Shown here in pieces: positions 28,528-37,913 of a DNA stretch of 64,000 nt. The notes under the pieces are model-generated. The model had not been told where the DNA came from, did not search any database, and was given only the letters and a program-made list of their open reading frames with translations. The position numbers and the translations under genes are program-made. Positions within the stretch are counted from its first letter, which is position 1, and each line of letters opens with the position of its first letter. Origin of the DNA: Novosphingobium sp. SCN 66-18 (GTDB taxonomy: Bacteria; Pseudomonadota; Alphaproteobacteria; Sphingomonadales; Sphingomonadaceae); assembly GCA_001725355.1 (NCBI GenBank), contig MEGD01000021.1, positions 1 to 64,000 of the forward strand. The letters are read 5' to 3'.

Positions 28528-29271
28528 TCAGCCCTTTCTTGCCGTGACTATGTAATTGAGTGCGAGATTATCCGACAGGTGCAAACCCTTGGTCGGACTG
28601 TAAGCGATACCGATTGGATTACCCATGACCAGGCCTGCTTCGGAGAGCAGGTCGTGCAATTCCACCGGGGTGACGAAATCGTCCCAGTGGTGCGTACCGC
28701 GGGGCACCATGCCCAGCGTTTCCGCCCCTTCCACCAGCAGCAGGCGTGCTGCGGCTGTGCGGTTGGGGGTGGACAGGACCATCAGCCCGTCTTCGGCCAG
28801 CGCTGCCGCCAGCGCCGCGACGAAGGCCGGTTTGTCGGCCACGTGCTCGATCACCTCCATAGCGGTGACGAGGTCGAAACCGGCAAGGTCCAGTACGCCG
28901 ATCTCGCCCAGGCGATAGGTGATGGCCAGGCCACCGCCCGCCGCATGGGCCTGCGCCGCCGCGACGTTCTCTGCCGCCGCGTCGACGCCCGTAACCGCCG
29001 CGCCCATGCGGGCAAGCGGTTCGCATAGCAGACCGGCGCCGCAGCCTACATCCAGCGCGCGCCGGTCCGCCAATGGCTTAAGCGAGCGGGGACTGGTACC
29101 GAAATGCGAATCGATGGCGTTTCGGATGAAGCCCAGCCGCACCGGGTTGAGACGGTGCAGCATGGCCGAGGAGCCCTTCGGGTTCCACCAGTCCTGCGCG
29201 AGCTTGCCGAAATGCGCCGCCTCCTCCGGGCGAATGGTGGGCGCGAGTGCCGAGGGTGTTGCATTGCTCAT
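28528..29271 (-). CDS. ubiG: Ubiquinone biosynthesis O-methyltransferase UbiG
   Basis: This 247-residue SAM-dependent methyltransferase has HFGKLAQDWWNPKGSSAMLHRLNPVRLGFIR, LDVGCGAGLLCEPLARMGAAVTGVDAA and GTHHWDDFVTP. These are the hallmarks of UbiG, which does both O-methylations of ubiquinone synthesis at the inner membrane. It diverges from lysC. Other ubi genes (ubiB, ubiE) lie 6-8 kb away. Confidence 0.94.
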   Translation of the reverse strand: MSNATPSALAPTIRPEEAAHFGKLAQDWWNPKGSSAMLHRLNPVRLGFIRNAIDSHFGTSPRSLKPLADRRALDVGCGAGLLCEPLARMGAAVTGVDAAAENVAAAQAHAAGGGLAITYRLGEIGVLDLAGFDLVTAMEVIEHVADKPAFVAALAAALAEDGLMVLSTPNRTAAARLLLVEGAETLGMVPRGTHHWDDFVTPVELHDLLSEAGLVMGNPIGIAYSPTKGLHLSDNLALNYIVTARKG

Positions 29272-29365
29272 GACGCATCCCTAACAGGACGCCCGCCGCA
29301 CGGCGAGGGGCTGTGCGGGCAAGATTGTTGCGCAATGCCATGCGCCCACAGGCAGGAGTACCCCC

Positions 29366-30634
29366 TTGGCCCGGATCGTGATGAAATTCGGCGGCACGTC
29401 GATGGCCGGCACCGAGCGCATCCGCCGTGTCGCGCGGATCGTGCAGCGCCAGCAGGCGGCCGGGCACGAAGTGGCGGTGGTGGTTTCGGCGATGGCCGGA
29501 GAGACCGACCGCCTCGTCAATTTCTGCCGCGAGGCCAATCCCCTTTATGATCCAGCGGAATACGACGTCGTCGTCGCCAGCGGCGAACAGGTGACGTCGG
29601 GGCTGCTGGCCATGCATCTCCAGGCGCTGGGCTGCAAGGCGCGTTCGTGGCTGGGCTGGCAATTGCCCGTCCGCACCGACGACGCCCATGCCAAGGCGCG
29701 CATCGAAACGATCGATTCCGAAGCCCTGCTCGCCTCGATGGCCGCGGGCGAGATCGCCGTTATTCCCGGTTTTCAGGGGCTTACGGCCGACAACCGCGTG
29801 ACCACGCTGGGCCGTGGCGGTTCCGACACCTCGGCGGTGGCCGTGGCGGCGGCGGTGAAGGCCGACCGCTGCGACATCTATACCGACGTCGACGGCGTCT
29901 ATACCACAGACCCCCGCATCGTCGCCAAGGCGCGCAAGCTCAAGAACGTGACGTTCGAGGAAATGCTCGAGCTGGCCTCGGTCGGCTCGAAGGTCCTGCA
30001 GACCCGTTCGGTCAGCCTCGCCATGAAGGAAGGCGTGCGGGTGCAGGTGTTGTCATCCTTCATCGACGACGACGCGCCGCCGGCGGACAGCATCCCCGGC
30101 ACGATGATCGTCAGCGAGGATGAACTGATCGGGGAACTGGAAGGATTGGAAATGGAACGTCAGCTGATCACCGGCATTGCCGCCGACAAGAACGACGCCA
30201 AGGTCACCCTGACGCGCATTGCCGACCGTCCCGGCGCGGTGGCGACCATTTTCGGCCCGCTGGCCGAGGCCAACATCAACGTCGACATGATCATCCAGAA
30301 CGTCGCCAAGGACAAGGGCGAGACGGACGTGACCTTTACCGTGCCGCAGGCGGACCTCGCCCGCACGCAGGCGCTGCTGGAAGAGCAGAAGGACACGATC
30401 GGCTGGTATCGCATGATCGCCGACAGCAAGGTCGCCAAGATCAGCGTCGTCGGCGTGGGCATGCGCAGCCACGCGGGCGTGGCCGGCACGATGTTCAAGG
30501 CGCTGGCCGATCGCGGGATCAACATCCAGGCGATCTCCACCAGCGAAATCAAGGTTTCCGTGCTGATCGACGAGGACGAGACCGAACTCGCGGTGCGCGT
30601 GCTCCACACCGCCTATGGGCTGGACGCCACGTAA
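29366..30634 (+). CDS. lysC: Aspartate kinase
   Basis: This 422-residue enzyme has the kinase domain (VMKFGGTSMAGTERIRRVA, DNRVTTLGRGGSDTSAVAVAAAVKADRCDIYTDVDGVYTTDPR) and two C-terminal ACT domains (from about residue 270) that bind the feedback effector. It begins the lysine, threonine and methionine branch. The start is TTG at 29366 with AGGAG upstream. A hairpin terminator follows the stop. Confidence 0.95.
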   Translation: MARIVMKFGGTSMAGTERIRRVARIVQRQQAAGHEVAVVVSAMAGETDRLVNFCREANPLYDPAEYDVVVASGEQVTSGLLAMHLQALGCKARSWLGWQLPVRTDDAHAKARIETIDSEALLASMAAGEIAVIPGFQGLTADNRVTTLGRGGSDTSAVAVAAAVKADRCDIYTDVDGVYTTDPRIVAKARKLKNVTFEEMLELASVGSKVLQTRSVSLAMKEGVRVQVLSSFIDDDAPPADSIPGTMIVSEDELIGELEGLEMERQLITGIAADKNDAKVTLTRIADRPGAVATIFGPLAEANINVDMIIQNVAKDKGETDVTFTVPQADLARTQALLEEQKDTIGWYRMIADSKVAKISVVGVGMRSHAGVAGTMFKALADRGINIQAISTSEIKVSVLIDEDETELAVRVLHTAYGLDAT

Positions 30635-30656
30635 AGGACTGTTCCTGAAAGCGAAA

Positions 30657-30694
30657 CCCCGCCTCCGGATAGGGGGGAGAAACCGGAGGCGGGG
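30657..30694 (+). terminator. Hairpin terminator after lysC
   Basis: A 12-bp stem (CCCCGCCTCCGG at 30657-30668 with its complement at 30683-30694) lies 22 bp past the lysC stop. It lacks a T-run, so it may be a Rho-aided or stabilising hairpin. Confidence 0.6.
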
Positions 30695-30951
30695 CGCGAC
30701 CCGACTGGCTCTGGGGGAGGGGATGATGCCAGTCCGGAACGGGGAAGCGGGTTCGCTTCGTGTTGAAAATGGTATAGGCGGCGCGCTGTGATTGGTAAAA
30801 CGGGATAAAGCGGTCACAGTCATCGCTTCCGCCGATCATTTTCCGCCATCGCACCCTGCTCTTGCCGCCCCGCTCTTGTCGCCACGCTCTTGTCGGGGCG
30901 CGCCGCGCGGCCTAAGGGGCTGCCGCTCTGGCACGGACGATGGGAAGCCTG
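30695..30951. other. Intergenic region without a recognised gene
   Basis: Together with the lysC terminator the gap between lysC and the next gene is 317 bp. It contains a moderately AT-rich segment near 30770-30840 that could hold the promoter of the flavin oxidoreductase, and no coherent open frame. Confidence 0.5.
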
Positions 30952-31965
30952 ATGACTGCACCTGTGAAGACTTCGGCGCTGATGGCGCGCGGCGCGGCGT
31001 TCCTCGGCACCGAACACGCCATCCTGTGCGGGGCGATGAGCTGGGTTTCCGAACGCAATCTGGTGGCCGCGATCAGCAATGCCGGCGGCTTCGGCGTGAT
31101 CGCGTGCGGCGCGATGACGCCTGAATTGCTCGATGCCGAGATCGCGGGGACGAAGGCGCTGACCGCCCGGCCGTTCGGCGTGAACCTGATCACCATGCAC
31201 CCGCAGCTGTTCGACCTGATCGCGGTCTGCGCCAAGCATGGCGTGGGCCACGTGGTGCTGGCGGGCGGCATTCCGCCCAAGGGCAGCGTGGAGGCGGTCA
31301 AGGATTTCGGCGCGAAAGTGCTGGTTTTCGCGCCCACGCTGGCGCTGGCGAAGAAGCTGCTGCGATCGGGCGCGGACGCGCTGGTGATCGAGGGCAGCGA
31401 GGCCGGCGGCCATATCGGCCCGGTTTCCACCAGCGTGCTGGCGCAGGAATTCCTGCCGGCGCTGGCGGAGGAGCATGTGGTGTTCGTGGCCGGCGGCATC
31501 GGCCGGGGCGAGATGATCGCCTCCTACCTCGAAATGGGCGCCAGCGGCGTGCAGCTGGGCACGCGCTTCGCCTGCGCCAGCGAATCCATCGCCCATCCGG
31601 CGTTCAAGCAGGCCTTCTTCCGTGCCAACGCGCGCGACGCGATCGCCTCGGTCCAGGTCGATCCGCGCCTGCCGGTGATCCCGGTGCGCGCGCTGAAGAA
31701 CAAGGGCACCGAGGAATTCACCGCCAAGCAGGTGGAAGTGGCGCGGCTGCTGGACGAAGGCACGGTGGACATGGCGGCGGCGCAGCTGGAAATCGAGCAT
31801 TTCTGGGCCGGCGCGCTGCGCCGCGCGGTGATCGACGGCGATGTCGAGCGCGGATCGATCATGGCCGGGCAATCGGTGGGCATGGTGACGAAGGAAGAAC
31901 CCGTCGCCGCGATCATCGCGCAATTGCTGGCGGAAAGCGAAGCGGCGCTGAACGCGCGCGGCTGA
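30952..31965 (+). CDS. NAD(P)H-dependent flavin oxidoreductase (nitronate monooxygenase family)
   Basis: This TIM-barrel FMN protein of 337 residues has ILCGAMSWVSERNLVAAISNAGGFGVIACGAM at the start, the EGSEAGGHIGPVS block with the catalytic His, and VFVAGGIGRGEMIASYLEMGASGVQLGTRFACASES. The family includes nitronate monooxygenase and FabK-type enoyl-ACP reductase. ATG at 30952 was preferred because GGGAAG lies 6 bp upstream; ATG at 30940 adds four residues. The substrate is unknown. Confidence 0.88.
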   Translation: MTAPVKTSALMARGAAFLGTEHAILCGAMSWVSERNLVAAISNAGGFGVIACGAMTPELLDAEIAGTKALTARPFGVNLITMHPQLFDLIAVCAKHGVGHVVLAGGIPPKGSVEAVKDFGAKVLVFAPTLALAKKLLRSGADALVIEGSEAGGHIGPVSTSVLAQEFLPALAEEHVVFVAGGIGRGEMIASYLEMGASGVQLGTRFACASESIAHPAFKQAFFRANARDAIASVQVDPRLPVIPVRALKNKGTEEFTAKQVEVARLLDEGTVDMAAAQLEIEHFWAGALRRAVIDGDVERGSIMAGQSVGMVTKEEPVAAIIAQLLAESEAALNARG

Positions 31966-32000
31966 AGCCGGAAAGACCGTCCTGAAATCGTCCCCTAAGT

Positions 32001-32102
32001 CGTCATTGCGAGGGGCGAAGCCCCGCGGCAATCCAGAGCGGCACGCTGGCCAGAGGCGGGAGGCGGGGCTCTGGATTGCTTCGCTTGCGCTCGCAATGAC
32101 GA
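32001..32102. repeat. Paired REP-like repeat, family 2
   Basis: The arms GTCATTGCGAGGGGC...GGCAATCCAGAG and the inverse CTCTGGATTGCTTCGC...CTCGCAATGAC face each other across about 20 bp. The left arm carries the variant GGGGCGAAGCCCC hairpin, as in the unit at 21904. It lies between convergent genes. Confidence 0.85.
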
Positions 32103-32129
32103 AATGCCCCTGTCCCGGTGCGCCCCGCG

Positions 32130-32606
32130 CTATCCGCTGAAGGCGACGACCCCGCCGGTCGATCCGAAGCCGCCTTCGCCGCGCGCGGTTTCGTCCAGTT
32201 CGTCCACTTCCAGCCAGCTCGCCTGCGTGACCGGGGCAAGCACGAGCTGCGCCACGCGATCGCCGCGCCGGATGGCGAAGGGTTCGGCCCCCAGGTTGAT
32301 CATGATGACCTTCAGTTCGCCGCGGTAATCCGAATCGATCGTGCCCGGCGTGTTGGGCACGGTGACGCCGTGCTTGAGCGCGAGGCCCGAACGCGGGCGG
32401 ACCTGGATCTCGAACCCGTGCGGAATCGCCATGGCGAGGCCCGTGGCGACGGCATGACGCGCGCCGGGGGCCAGGGTCACGTCCTCGGCCGAAACCACGT
32501 CCATGCCCGCCGCGCCGGCGGTGGCATAGGCGGGCAGCGGCAGGTCTTCGGCACCGGGCAGGCGCTTGACGCGGACGGGAACGGCGGCGGTTTCAGGCGA
32601 GTGCAT
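32130..32606 (-). CDS. dut: dUTP diphosphatase
   Basis: This 158-residue trimeric dUTPase has the five family motifs, including [46 protein letters not shown], and the C-terminal [10 protein letters not shown] arm. ATG at 32606 follows AAAGGA at good spacing; the frame also has a TTG two codons earlier. It overlaps the end of coaBC by 14 bp, the usual alphaproteobacterial order, so the two are co-translated. Confidence 0.95.
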   Translation of the reverse strand: MHSPETAAVPVRVKRLPGAEDLPLPAYATAGAAGMDVVSAEDVTLAPGARHAVATGLAMAIPHGFEIQVRPRSGLALKHGVTVPNTPGTIDSDYRGELKVIMINLGAEPFAIRRGDRVAQLVLAPVTQASWLEVDELDETARGEGGFGSTGGVVAFSG

Positions 32607-33783
32607 CGGCAATCCTTTCGACCAGCGCGGAGGCGACCTGGTCCTTGGGCATTTCGGGCAGGCTTTCGACGCCGGCGGCGGTGACGATGTGGACCGCGTT
32701 GCGCGCGCCGCCCATCACGTCGCCCGACACGTCGTTGGCGACGATCCAGTCGGCGCCCTTGCGCGCCAGCTTGGCCCGCGCGTGGTCGATCACGGTCTCG
32801 GTCTCCGCCGCGAAGCCCACCACCAGCGGCGGGCGCGCGGGCGAACGGCACAGCGTGGCGAGGATATCGGGGTTTTCGGCCAGGCGCAGCGGCGGAATTT
32901 CGCCCGAGCCGTCCTTCTTGAGCTTCTGGCCGGCCGCATCGGCGGCGCGCCAGTCGGCCACGGCGGCGACCATCACGGCGGCATCGGCGGGCAGCGCGGC
33001 CTCGACCGCGGCGGCCATGGCGCGCGCGGTTTCCACGTCGACGCGGGTCACGCCCGGTGGCGTGGGCAGATGGACCGGGCCGGCCACCAGCGTCACCCGC
33101 GCCCCGGCCCGCGCGGCGGCGGCGGCGATGGCGAAGCCCTGCTTCCCGCTGGAGCGGTTGGCGATGTAGCGCACCGGATCGATCGGTTCGTGGGTGGGGC
33201 CGGCGGTGACGACCACGTGCTTGCCGGCGAGCGGGCGCGCGTCGGGGCCGCACATGCCGGCGATCGCCTGCCAGATCGCGGGCGGTTCGGGCAGGCGGCC
33301 GGGGCCGTATTCGCCACAGGCCATCGGGCCTTCGTCCGGCTCCAGCACGGTCACGCCATCGGCGCGCAGCGTGGCGACGTTGCGCCGCGTGGCGGGATGG
33401 CCCCACATGCGCACGTTCATCGCCGGCACGGCCAGCACCGGCTTGTCGGTGGCGAGCAGCAGCGTGGTGGCGAGATCGTCGGCCACGCCCGCCGCCATGC
33501 GGGCGAGCAGGTCGGCCGTCGCCGGGCAGACCACGACGAGATCGGCCTGCCGCGAAAGCTGGATATGGCCCATCTCGACCTCGTTCTTGAGGTCCCACAG
33601 CGTGGTGTGGACGGGATTCTCGCTAAGCGCCGCCAGCGTCAGCGGCGTGACGAAGTGCGATCCGCCTTCGGTGAGGACGCAGGTGACCGAGCCGCGTTCC
33701 TTGCGGATCAGCCGCACCAGTTCGGCGGCCTTGTAGGCGGCGATCCCGCCACCGACGATCAGGAGAATGCGCGGTCCGTTCAT
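32593..33783 (-). CDS. coaBC: Bifunctional phosphopantothenoylcysteine decarboxylase/synthetase
   Basis: This 396-residue fusion makes 4'-phosphopantetheine precursors for CoA. The N-terminal CoaC half ([38 protein letters not shown], and PAMNVRMW with the flavin Asn) is followed from about residue 190 by the CoaB half ([36 protein letters not shown]). The start is ATG at 33783; upstream in-frame residues are not conserved. The gene precedes dut. Confidence 0.95.
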   Translation of the reverse strand: MNGPRILLIVGGGIAAYKAAELVRLIRKERGSVTCVLTEGGSHFVTPLTLAALSENPVHTTLWDLKNEVEMGHIQLSRQADLVVVCPATADLLARMAAGVADDLATTLLLATDKPVLAVPAMNVRMWGHPATRRNVATLRADGVTVLEPDEGPMACGEYGPGRLPEPPAIWQAIAGMCGPDARPLAGKHVVVTAGPTHEPIDPVRYIANRSSGKQGFAIAAAAARAGARVTLVAGPVHLPTPPGVTRVDVETARAMAAAVEAALPADAAVMVAAVADWRAADAAGQKLKKDGSGEIPPLRLAENPDILATLCRSPARPPLVVGFAAETETVIDHARAKLARKGADWIVANDVSGDVMGGARNAVHIVTAAGVESLPEMPKDQVASALVERIADALA

Positions 33784-33876
33784 CGCCCGCGCTTGTGCAA
33801 TGAGGTTCGCCCGCGCGCAATCCTTTTGCGCGAAAGGCGAACTTGCGGCACACCGGCCCGAAACGGAGGGACCGAT

Positions 33877-34299
33877 ATGCGTCTTGTAGTGACCGCGCTG
33901 ATTTTCCTGACCGGCCTGTTCGACCTGTTCATGGCGGTTTCGTTCCTGCTCGATCCCGGCAGCGCCGGCGCGGGGCTGGGCGTGGCGGCGATCGGCATGG
34001 CCGGCGGGCCGGAGGGCGCGGCGGCCGGGCTTTCGACGATCCGCGCGGACTTCACCTCGTTCTTCGGCGTCGGCGCGTTCTGCATGATGTGGGGCGCCTG
34101 GCGCCGCAACGCGGACCTGCTGCTGGTGCCGGCGCTGCTGTTCGGCGTGTCGTTTGTCGGCCGCGCGGTGAACGTGGCGGTGGTCGGCCCCTATCCGCAA
34201 TGGCCGCTGCCGATGGGCGTGGAGGCCTTTCACGTCGCTCTGGCGCTCGCGGCGTGGCGGCTGCTGCCCCACCACCGGATCAGGGATATCGCGGCCTAG
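33877..34299 (+). CDS. Small four-helix membrane protein (DUF4345-like)
   Basis: This 140-residue protein has four hydrophobic helices (about residues 3-22, 28-45, 65-80, 85-105 and a partial last one) with a short IRADFTSFFGVGAFCMMWGAWRRN segment. The pattern is that of DUF4345-like proteins, of unknown function. ATG at 33877 follows ACGGAGGG. It diverges from coaBC. The family name is tentative. Confidence 0.7.
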   Translation: MRLVVTALIFLTGLFDLFMAVSFLLDPGSAGAGLGVAAIGMAGGPEGAAAGLSTIRADFTSFFGVGAFCMMWGAWRRNADLLLVPALLFGVSFVGRAVNVAVVGPYPQWPLPMGVEAFHVALALAAWRLLPHHRIRDIAA

Positions 34300-34339
34300 A
34301 AGCCGTCCAGGGGCATCCTGGGGCCATTCAGAGGCCCGT

Positions 34340-35464
34340 TCAGGCGTGGGCGGGATGGTGGTCGCGCAGCCGCTTGGCCATGCGGAACACCCAGCGCTGC
34401 GCCGGCCGTTCGAACCAGCGGTGCGAGGCGAAGCCGGCCAGGATGGCGAGGCCGAGGAAAAAGGCGAGGAACGCGGGCTGGCCGGCGATGCGGCGCGTGC
34501 CGACGGTCTCGTCGATCAGCAGCACCAGCATGAGCTGCAGCGGGAAGTGCCACAGGTAGATGCCATAGGAGGCATCGCCCAGTTGCTTGCCGATGGCGAA
34601 GCGATCGTGGCGGTCGGCCAGATCGAGCGCGAGCGTGAGGCAGAGCGCGGCGAAGGTGCCGGCCAGGATCACCATGTCGCGCGATTGCCAGCCGTTCCAG
34701 GCCCAGAACGCCCCCGCCACCAGCAGCGCCCCCAGCGGCAGCAGCGTGGCCGGGCGCAGCCAGCCGCGCAGCGCCATGCCATAGACCGCGACCCCGCCGA
34801 AGAAATAGCCGATGCAGGCCATCACGTCGCGGTCGGGCAGCTTGGCGAACACCGCCCAGACGAAGCCCGCCGCGATCGGCAGGCCCAGCGCCAGCGGCGC
34901 GCGGCGCAACGCGGGCAGCGTCAGCCAGAACACCGCATACGCGAGCATTTCGGTGGAGAGCGACCACGACGGGCCGTTGAACGACTGGTTATCCTGCCAT
35001 CCCCAGTACTGCATCAGCGGCAGGCTGAGCAGGAAGTGCTTGAGGTTGTTCTGGTGGTAGATGAAATCGGTGCCGTTGAGGCCCGCATAGGCCGCCTGCA
35101 GCACCGCCACGAGCATCAGCGTCAGCAGGTGCAGTGGCCACAGCCGGGCCACGCGCGCCAGCCAGAAGCGCCCGCGCCCCTGGGTATCGGCCAGATAGAC
35201 GTGCGCGAAGACGAAGCCCGAGACGGCCCAGAAATACTGCACGGCGGTATGGCCGTAGTCGTAGAGCCAGGCGAGCGCGTGGTAGAGCGGCACCACCGCC
35301 GAGCGCCGGACGTGGAAGCCGTATTCGACCGGCGGCACGAAGAAGTGCTGGTAATGCCAGAACAGCACCGCCACCGCCGCAAGCAGGCGCGAGAAATCGA
35401 GCGCGTTGAAGTGCCTCTTGGAAAGCCGCAGGTGGCCTTTCCCCGAAGGAGGCGCGGCGTTCAT
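34340..35464 (-). CDS. Acyltransferase-3 family membrane protein
   Basis: This 374-residue protein has about ten transmembrane helices. The Acyl_transf_3 motifs are NALDFSRLLAAVAVLFWHYQHFF (with the conserved His), FVFAHVYLAD, and NGPSWSLSTEMLAYAVFWLTLP. Members O-acylate surface polysaccharides or other cell-envelope molecules. It overlaps the ubiB stop by 4 bp (ATGA), yet its function is unrelated; it looks like an insertion into the ubiB-coaBC neighbourhood. Confidence 0.9.
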   Translation of the reverse strand: MNAAPPSGKGHLRLSKRHFNALDFSRLLAAVAVLFWHYQHFFVPPVEYGFHVRRSAVVPLYHALAWLYDYGHTAVQYFWAVSGFVFAHVYLADTQGRGRFWLARVARLWPLHLLTLMLVAVLQAAYAGLNGTDFIYHQNNLKHFLLSLPLMQYWGWQDNQSFNGPSWSLSTEMLAYAVFWLTLPALRRAPLALGLPIAAGFVWAVFAKLPDRDVMACIGYFFGGVAVYGMALRGWLRPATLLPLGALLVAGAFWAWNGWQSRDMVILAGTFAALCLTLALDLADRHDRFAIGKQLGDASYGIYLWHFPLQLMLVLLIDETVGTRRIAGQPAFLAFFLGLAILAGFASHRWFERPAQRWVFRMAKRLRDHHPAHA

Positions 35465-37020
35465 CCCCACCAGCCCAGCAGGCTGCCGGCGAGCGTGACG
35501 CCGGCGCCCGCCGCGAAGGCCAGCGCATAGCCGGTCCAGTTGCCGGAGGATGCATCCCGCTTGCGTTCCCACATCAATTCCACGGCGGGCAGCGGCGGCG
35601 GCTCGGGCGCGCCGCCCTTGGCGGGGAAGCGGTCCTCGATCCGGCGCACCAGCGCGGGCAGGCGCAGCAGCGTTTCGGCGTCCTCGCGGATGCGGTCGGC
35701 GATCGCGGATTCGGGGCCGAGTTCGTCGCGGATCCAGCTGCGCACGAACGGCGCCGCCGTATCCCACATGTTGATTTCGGGATCGAGCTGGGTGGCGATG
35801 CCTTCGACCATGACCATCGATTTCTGCAGCAGCAGCAGGTGCGGCTGGGTCTGCATGTCGAAATCGCGGGTGATCGCGAACAGCCCGTCGAGCATCTGGC
35901 CCACCGAAAGCTCGCTGACCGGCTTGCCGCGCATCGGTTCGCCCACCGCGCGCAGCGCGGTCGCGAATTCGTCGACCGAATGGTAGCTCGGCACGTATTG
36001 CGCCTCGAAATGGATCTCGGCCACGCGGCGGTAGTTGCCAGTGGTGAGGCCATAGAGGATTTCGGCGAGCCAGGCGCGGGCGCGCCGGTCGATGCGGCCC
36101 ATGATGCCGAAATCGATCGCGGCGATGGTCCCGTCGGCTTCGACGAACAGGTTGCCCTGGTGCATGTCGGCATGGAAGAAGCCGCCGCTGATCGCCTGGT
36201 TGAGGAAGGCGAGCACCAGCCGGCTGGCCAGTTCCTTGCGATCGTGGCCGGCGGCGTCGAGCGCGGCGTTGTCGCTGATCTTGATGCCGTCGATCCAGTC
36301 GAGCGTCATCACCCGGCCGTTGGTGCGGTCCCAGTCGATCGCGGGGATGCGGTAGCCGGCGAAGGCGTGCATCTGTTCGGCCAGCTCGGAGGCGGAGGCG
36401 GCTTCGCGCCGCAAGTCCAGCTCGCGCACGGTCCAGCGCTTGAAATTGGCGATGACCAGGCGCGGGCGCAGGCGGCTGGCCTCGCCGCCCAGCGCTTCGA
36501 GGTGCGCGGCGGCCCATTCGTACGTATCGATGTCGCGCGTGAACTTCTCGCGCACGCCGGGGCGCAGCACCTTGACCGCCACCTCGCGCCCTTCGGTGGT
36601 GGTGGCGCGGTGGACCTGCGCGACCGACGCGGCGCCGACCGGTTCGGGATCGAATTGCGCGAACATTGCCTCGAGCGGGCGCTCGAACGTGCTCTCGATC
36701 TCGTGGCGGATGTGCTTGAACGCCACCGGGGGCAGGCGGTCCTGCAGGCTCAGCAGGTTGCGCGCGGCTTCCTCGCCCACCAGATCGGGCCGGGTGGCAA
36801 GCGTCTGCCCCAGCTTGATCGCGGCGGGGCCGATCGCGCGGAAGGCGCCGGCATAGTCGGGCTCCGCCGGCTGGCGCGTGCCGAACCGGGCGATGCGGCA
36901 CAGGCGGCGCACCGGCGCGGGCGTGTTGGGGCTCTGTTCGAGCAGGCGCAGCGCGCCGTGGCGCGCCAGCACGCGGCCCCAGCCGAGCAGGCGGCGGATA
37001 TGGGTGGCGGGCAGGGTCAA
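35461..37020 (-). CDS. ubiB: UbiB-family ubiquinone biosynthesis kinase-like protein
   Basis: This 519-residue ABC1/ADCK-type protein has the KxGQ motif AIKLGQTLATRPDL, the Ala-rich loop PVGAASVAQVHRA and VKVLRPG. The HADMHQGNLFVEADGTIAAIDFGIMGR catalytic and metal loops follow, and two C-terminal transmembrane helices end the protein. UbiB supports aerobic ubiquinone synthesis, probably as an ATPase that extracts lipid precursors. It starts 15 bp after ubiE. Confidence 0.94.
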   Translation of the reverse strand: MTLPATHIRRLLGWGRVLARHGALRLLEQSPNTPAPVRRLCRIARFGTRQPAEPDYAGAFRAIGPAAIKLGQTLATRPDLVGEEAARNLLSLQDRLPPVAFKHIRHEIESTFERPLEAMFAQFDPEPVGAASVAQVHRATTTEGREVAVKVLRPGVREKFTRDIDTYEWAAAHLEALGGEASRLRPRLVIANFKRWTVRELDLRREAASASELAEQMHAFAGYRIPAIDWDRTNGRVMTLDWIDGIKISDNAALDAAGHDRKELASRLVLAFLNQAISGGFFHADMHQGNLFVEADGTIAAIDFGIMGRIDRRARAWLAEILYGLTTGNYRRVAEIHFEAQYVPSYHSVDEFATALRAVGEPMRGKPVSELSVGQMLDGLFAITRDFDMQTQPHLLLLQKSMVMVEGIATQLDPEINMWDTAAPFVRSWIRDELGPESAIADRIREDAETLLRLPALVRRIEDRFPAKGGAPEPPPLPAVELMWERKRDASSGNWTGYALAFAAGAGVTLAGSLLGWWG

Positions 37021-37035
37021 GGCCGGCGTTCCCCT

Positions 37036-37821
37036 TTAGACCTTCCAGCCCGAATGGATGGCGACAAGGCCGCCCAGGATCGGTTCGACCCGGGTGTGCC
37101 GGAAGCCCGCCGCGCGGATCATCCCCTCGAACCGCGGCATCGGCGGGAAGCGGCGGATCGATTCGATCAGGTAGCGATAGCTGTCGGCATCGCCGGCGAT
37201 GGCCTGCCCGATCTTCGGCACCAGCTTGTGCGAATAGGCGTCGTAGATTTCGGAGAAGCCCGGCCATTCGGTGGTCGAGAATTCGAGGCAGAAGAACCGT
37301 CCGCCGAACTTGAGCACGCGGAAAGCCTCGGCCAGCGCCTTGTCGATATGCGTAACGTTACGGATGCCGAAGGCGATCGTGTAGGCATCGAAGAAACGAT
37401 CGCCGAAGCTCAGTTCCTCGGCGTTCTGGCGCGACCAGACGAGGCCGTCGATGCCGCGCTTCATCGCGCGCTCGATGCCCACGTCGAGCATGTCCTGGTT
37501 GATGTCGGACACGGTGATCGCCGCACCCGACGGGGCCATGCGGAAGGCGATGTCGCCGGTGCCGCCCGCCATGTCGAGAATCGATTCGCCCTCGCGCGGC
37601 TTCACCCGCTTGACGAACCGGTCCTTCCACAGCCGGTGCATCCCGCCGGACATGGCATCGTTCATCACGTCGTACTTGCGCGCGACGCTGGAAAAGACCG
37701 CGCCGACGCGGGCGACCTTCTCCTCGGTGGGAACTTCCTCGTAGCCGAAGGACGCGGTTTCCCCGCCGGTGGTGCCGGCGTCAGTGACGTCCGTATCGGT
37801 GCCCGGTGTGCCAGTGTTCAT
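37036..37821 (-). CDS. ubiE: Ubiquinone/menaquinone biosynthesis C-methyltransferase UbiE
   Basis: This 261-residue SAM methyltransferase has VFSSVARKYDVMNDAMSGGMHRLWKDRF, LDMAGGTGDIAFR and GIRNVTHIDKALAEAFRVLKFGGRFFCLEFS, the UbiE signatures. It C-methylates the ubiquinone ring. ATG at 37821 (MNTGTPGTDT) is followed by a Thr/Gly-rich non-conserved N-terminus; the frame runs further upstream without family similarity. It diverges from mutM. Confidence 0.94.
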   Translation of the reverse strand: MNTGTPGTDTDVTDAGTTGGETASFGYEEVPTEEKVARVGAVFSSVARKYDVMNDAMSGGMHRLWKDRFVKRVKPREGESILDMAGGTGDIAFRMAPSGAAITVSDINQDMLDVGIERAMKRGIDGLVWSRQNAEELSFGDRFFDAYTIAFGIRNVTHIDKALAEAFRVLKFGGRFFCLEFSTTEWPGFSEIYDAYSHKLVPKIGQAIAGDADSYRYLIESIRRFPPMPRFEGMIRAAGFRHTRVEPILGGLVAIHSGWKV

Positions 37822-37913
37822 GCCAAGCGCCTTTAGTGGGGAATTGTCCGCACGGCAAAGCCTGTTAGGGGAGTGGGCCGGCACCGCGCGCCTCAACACA
37901 AAAAAGAAGCATC

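Noticed and set aside
34340..37267. A 975-codon frame that would fuse the acyltransferase to upstream sequence
   Set aside because: The upstream part is ubiB read in the wrong frame. The acyltransferase has its own ATG at 35464 overlapping the ubiB stop.
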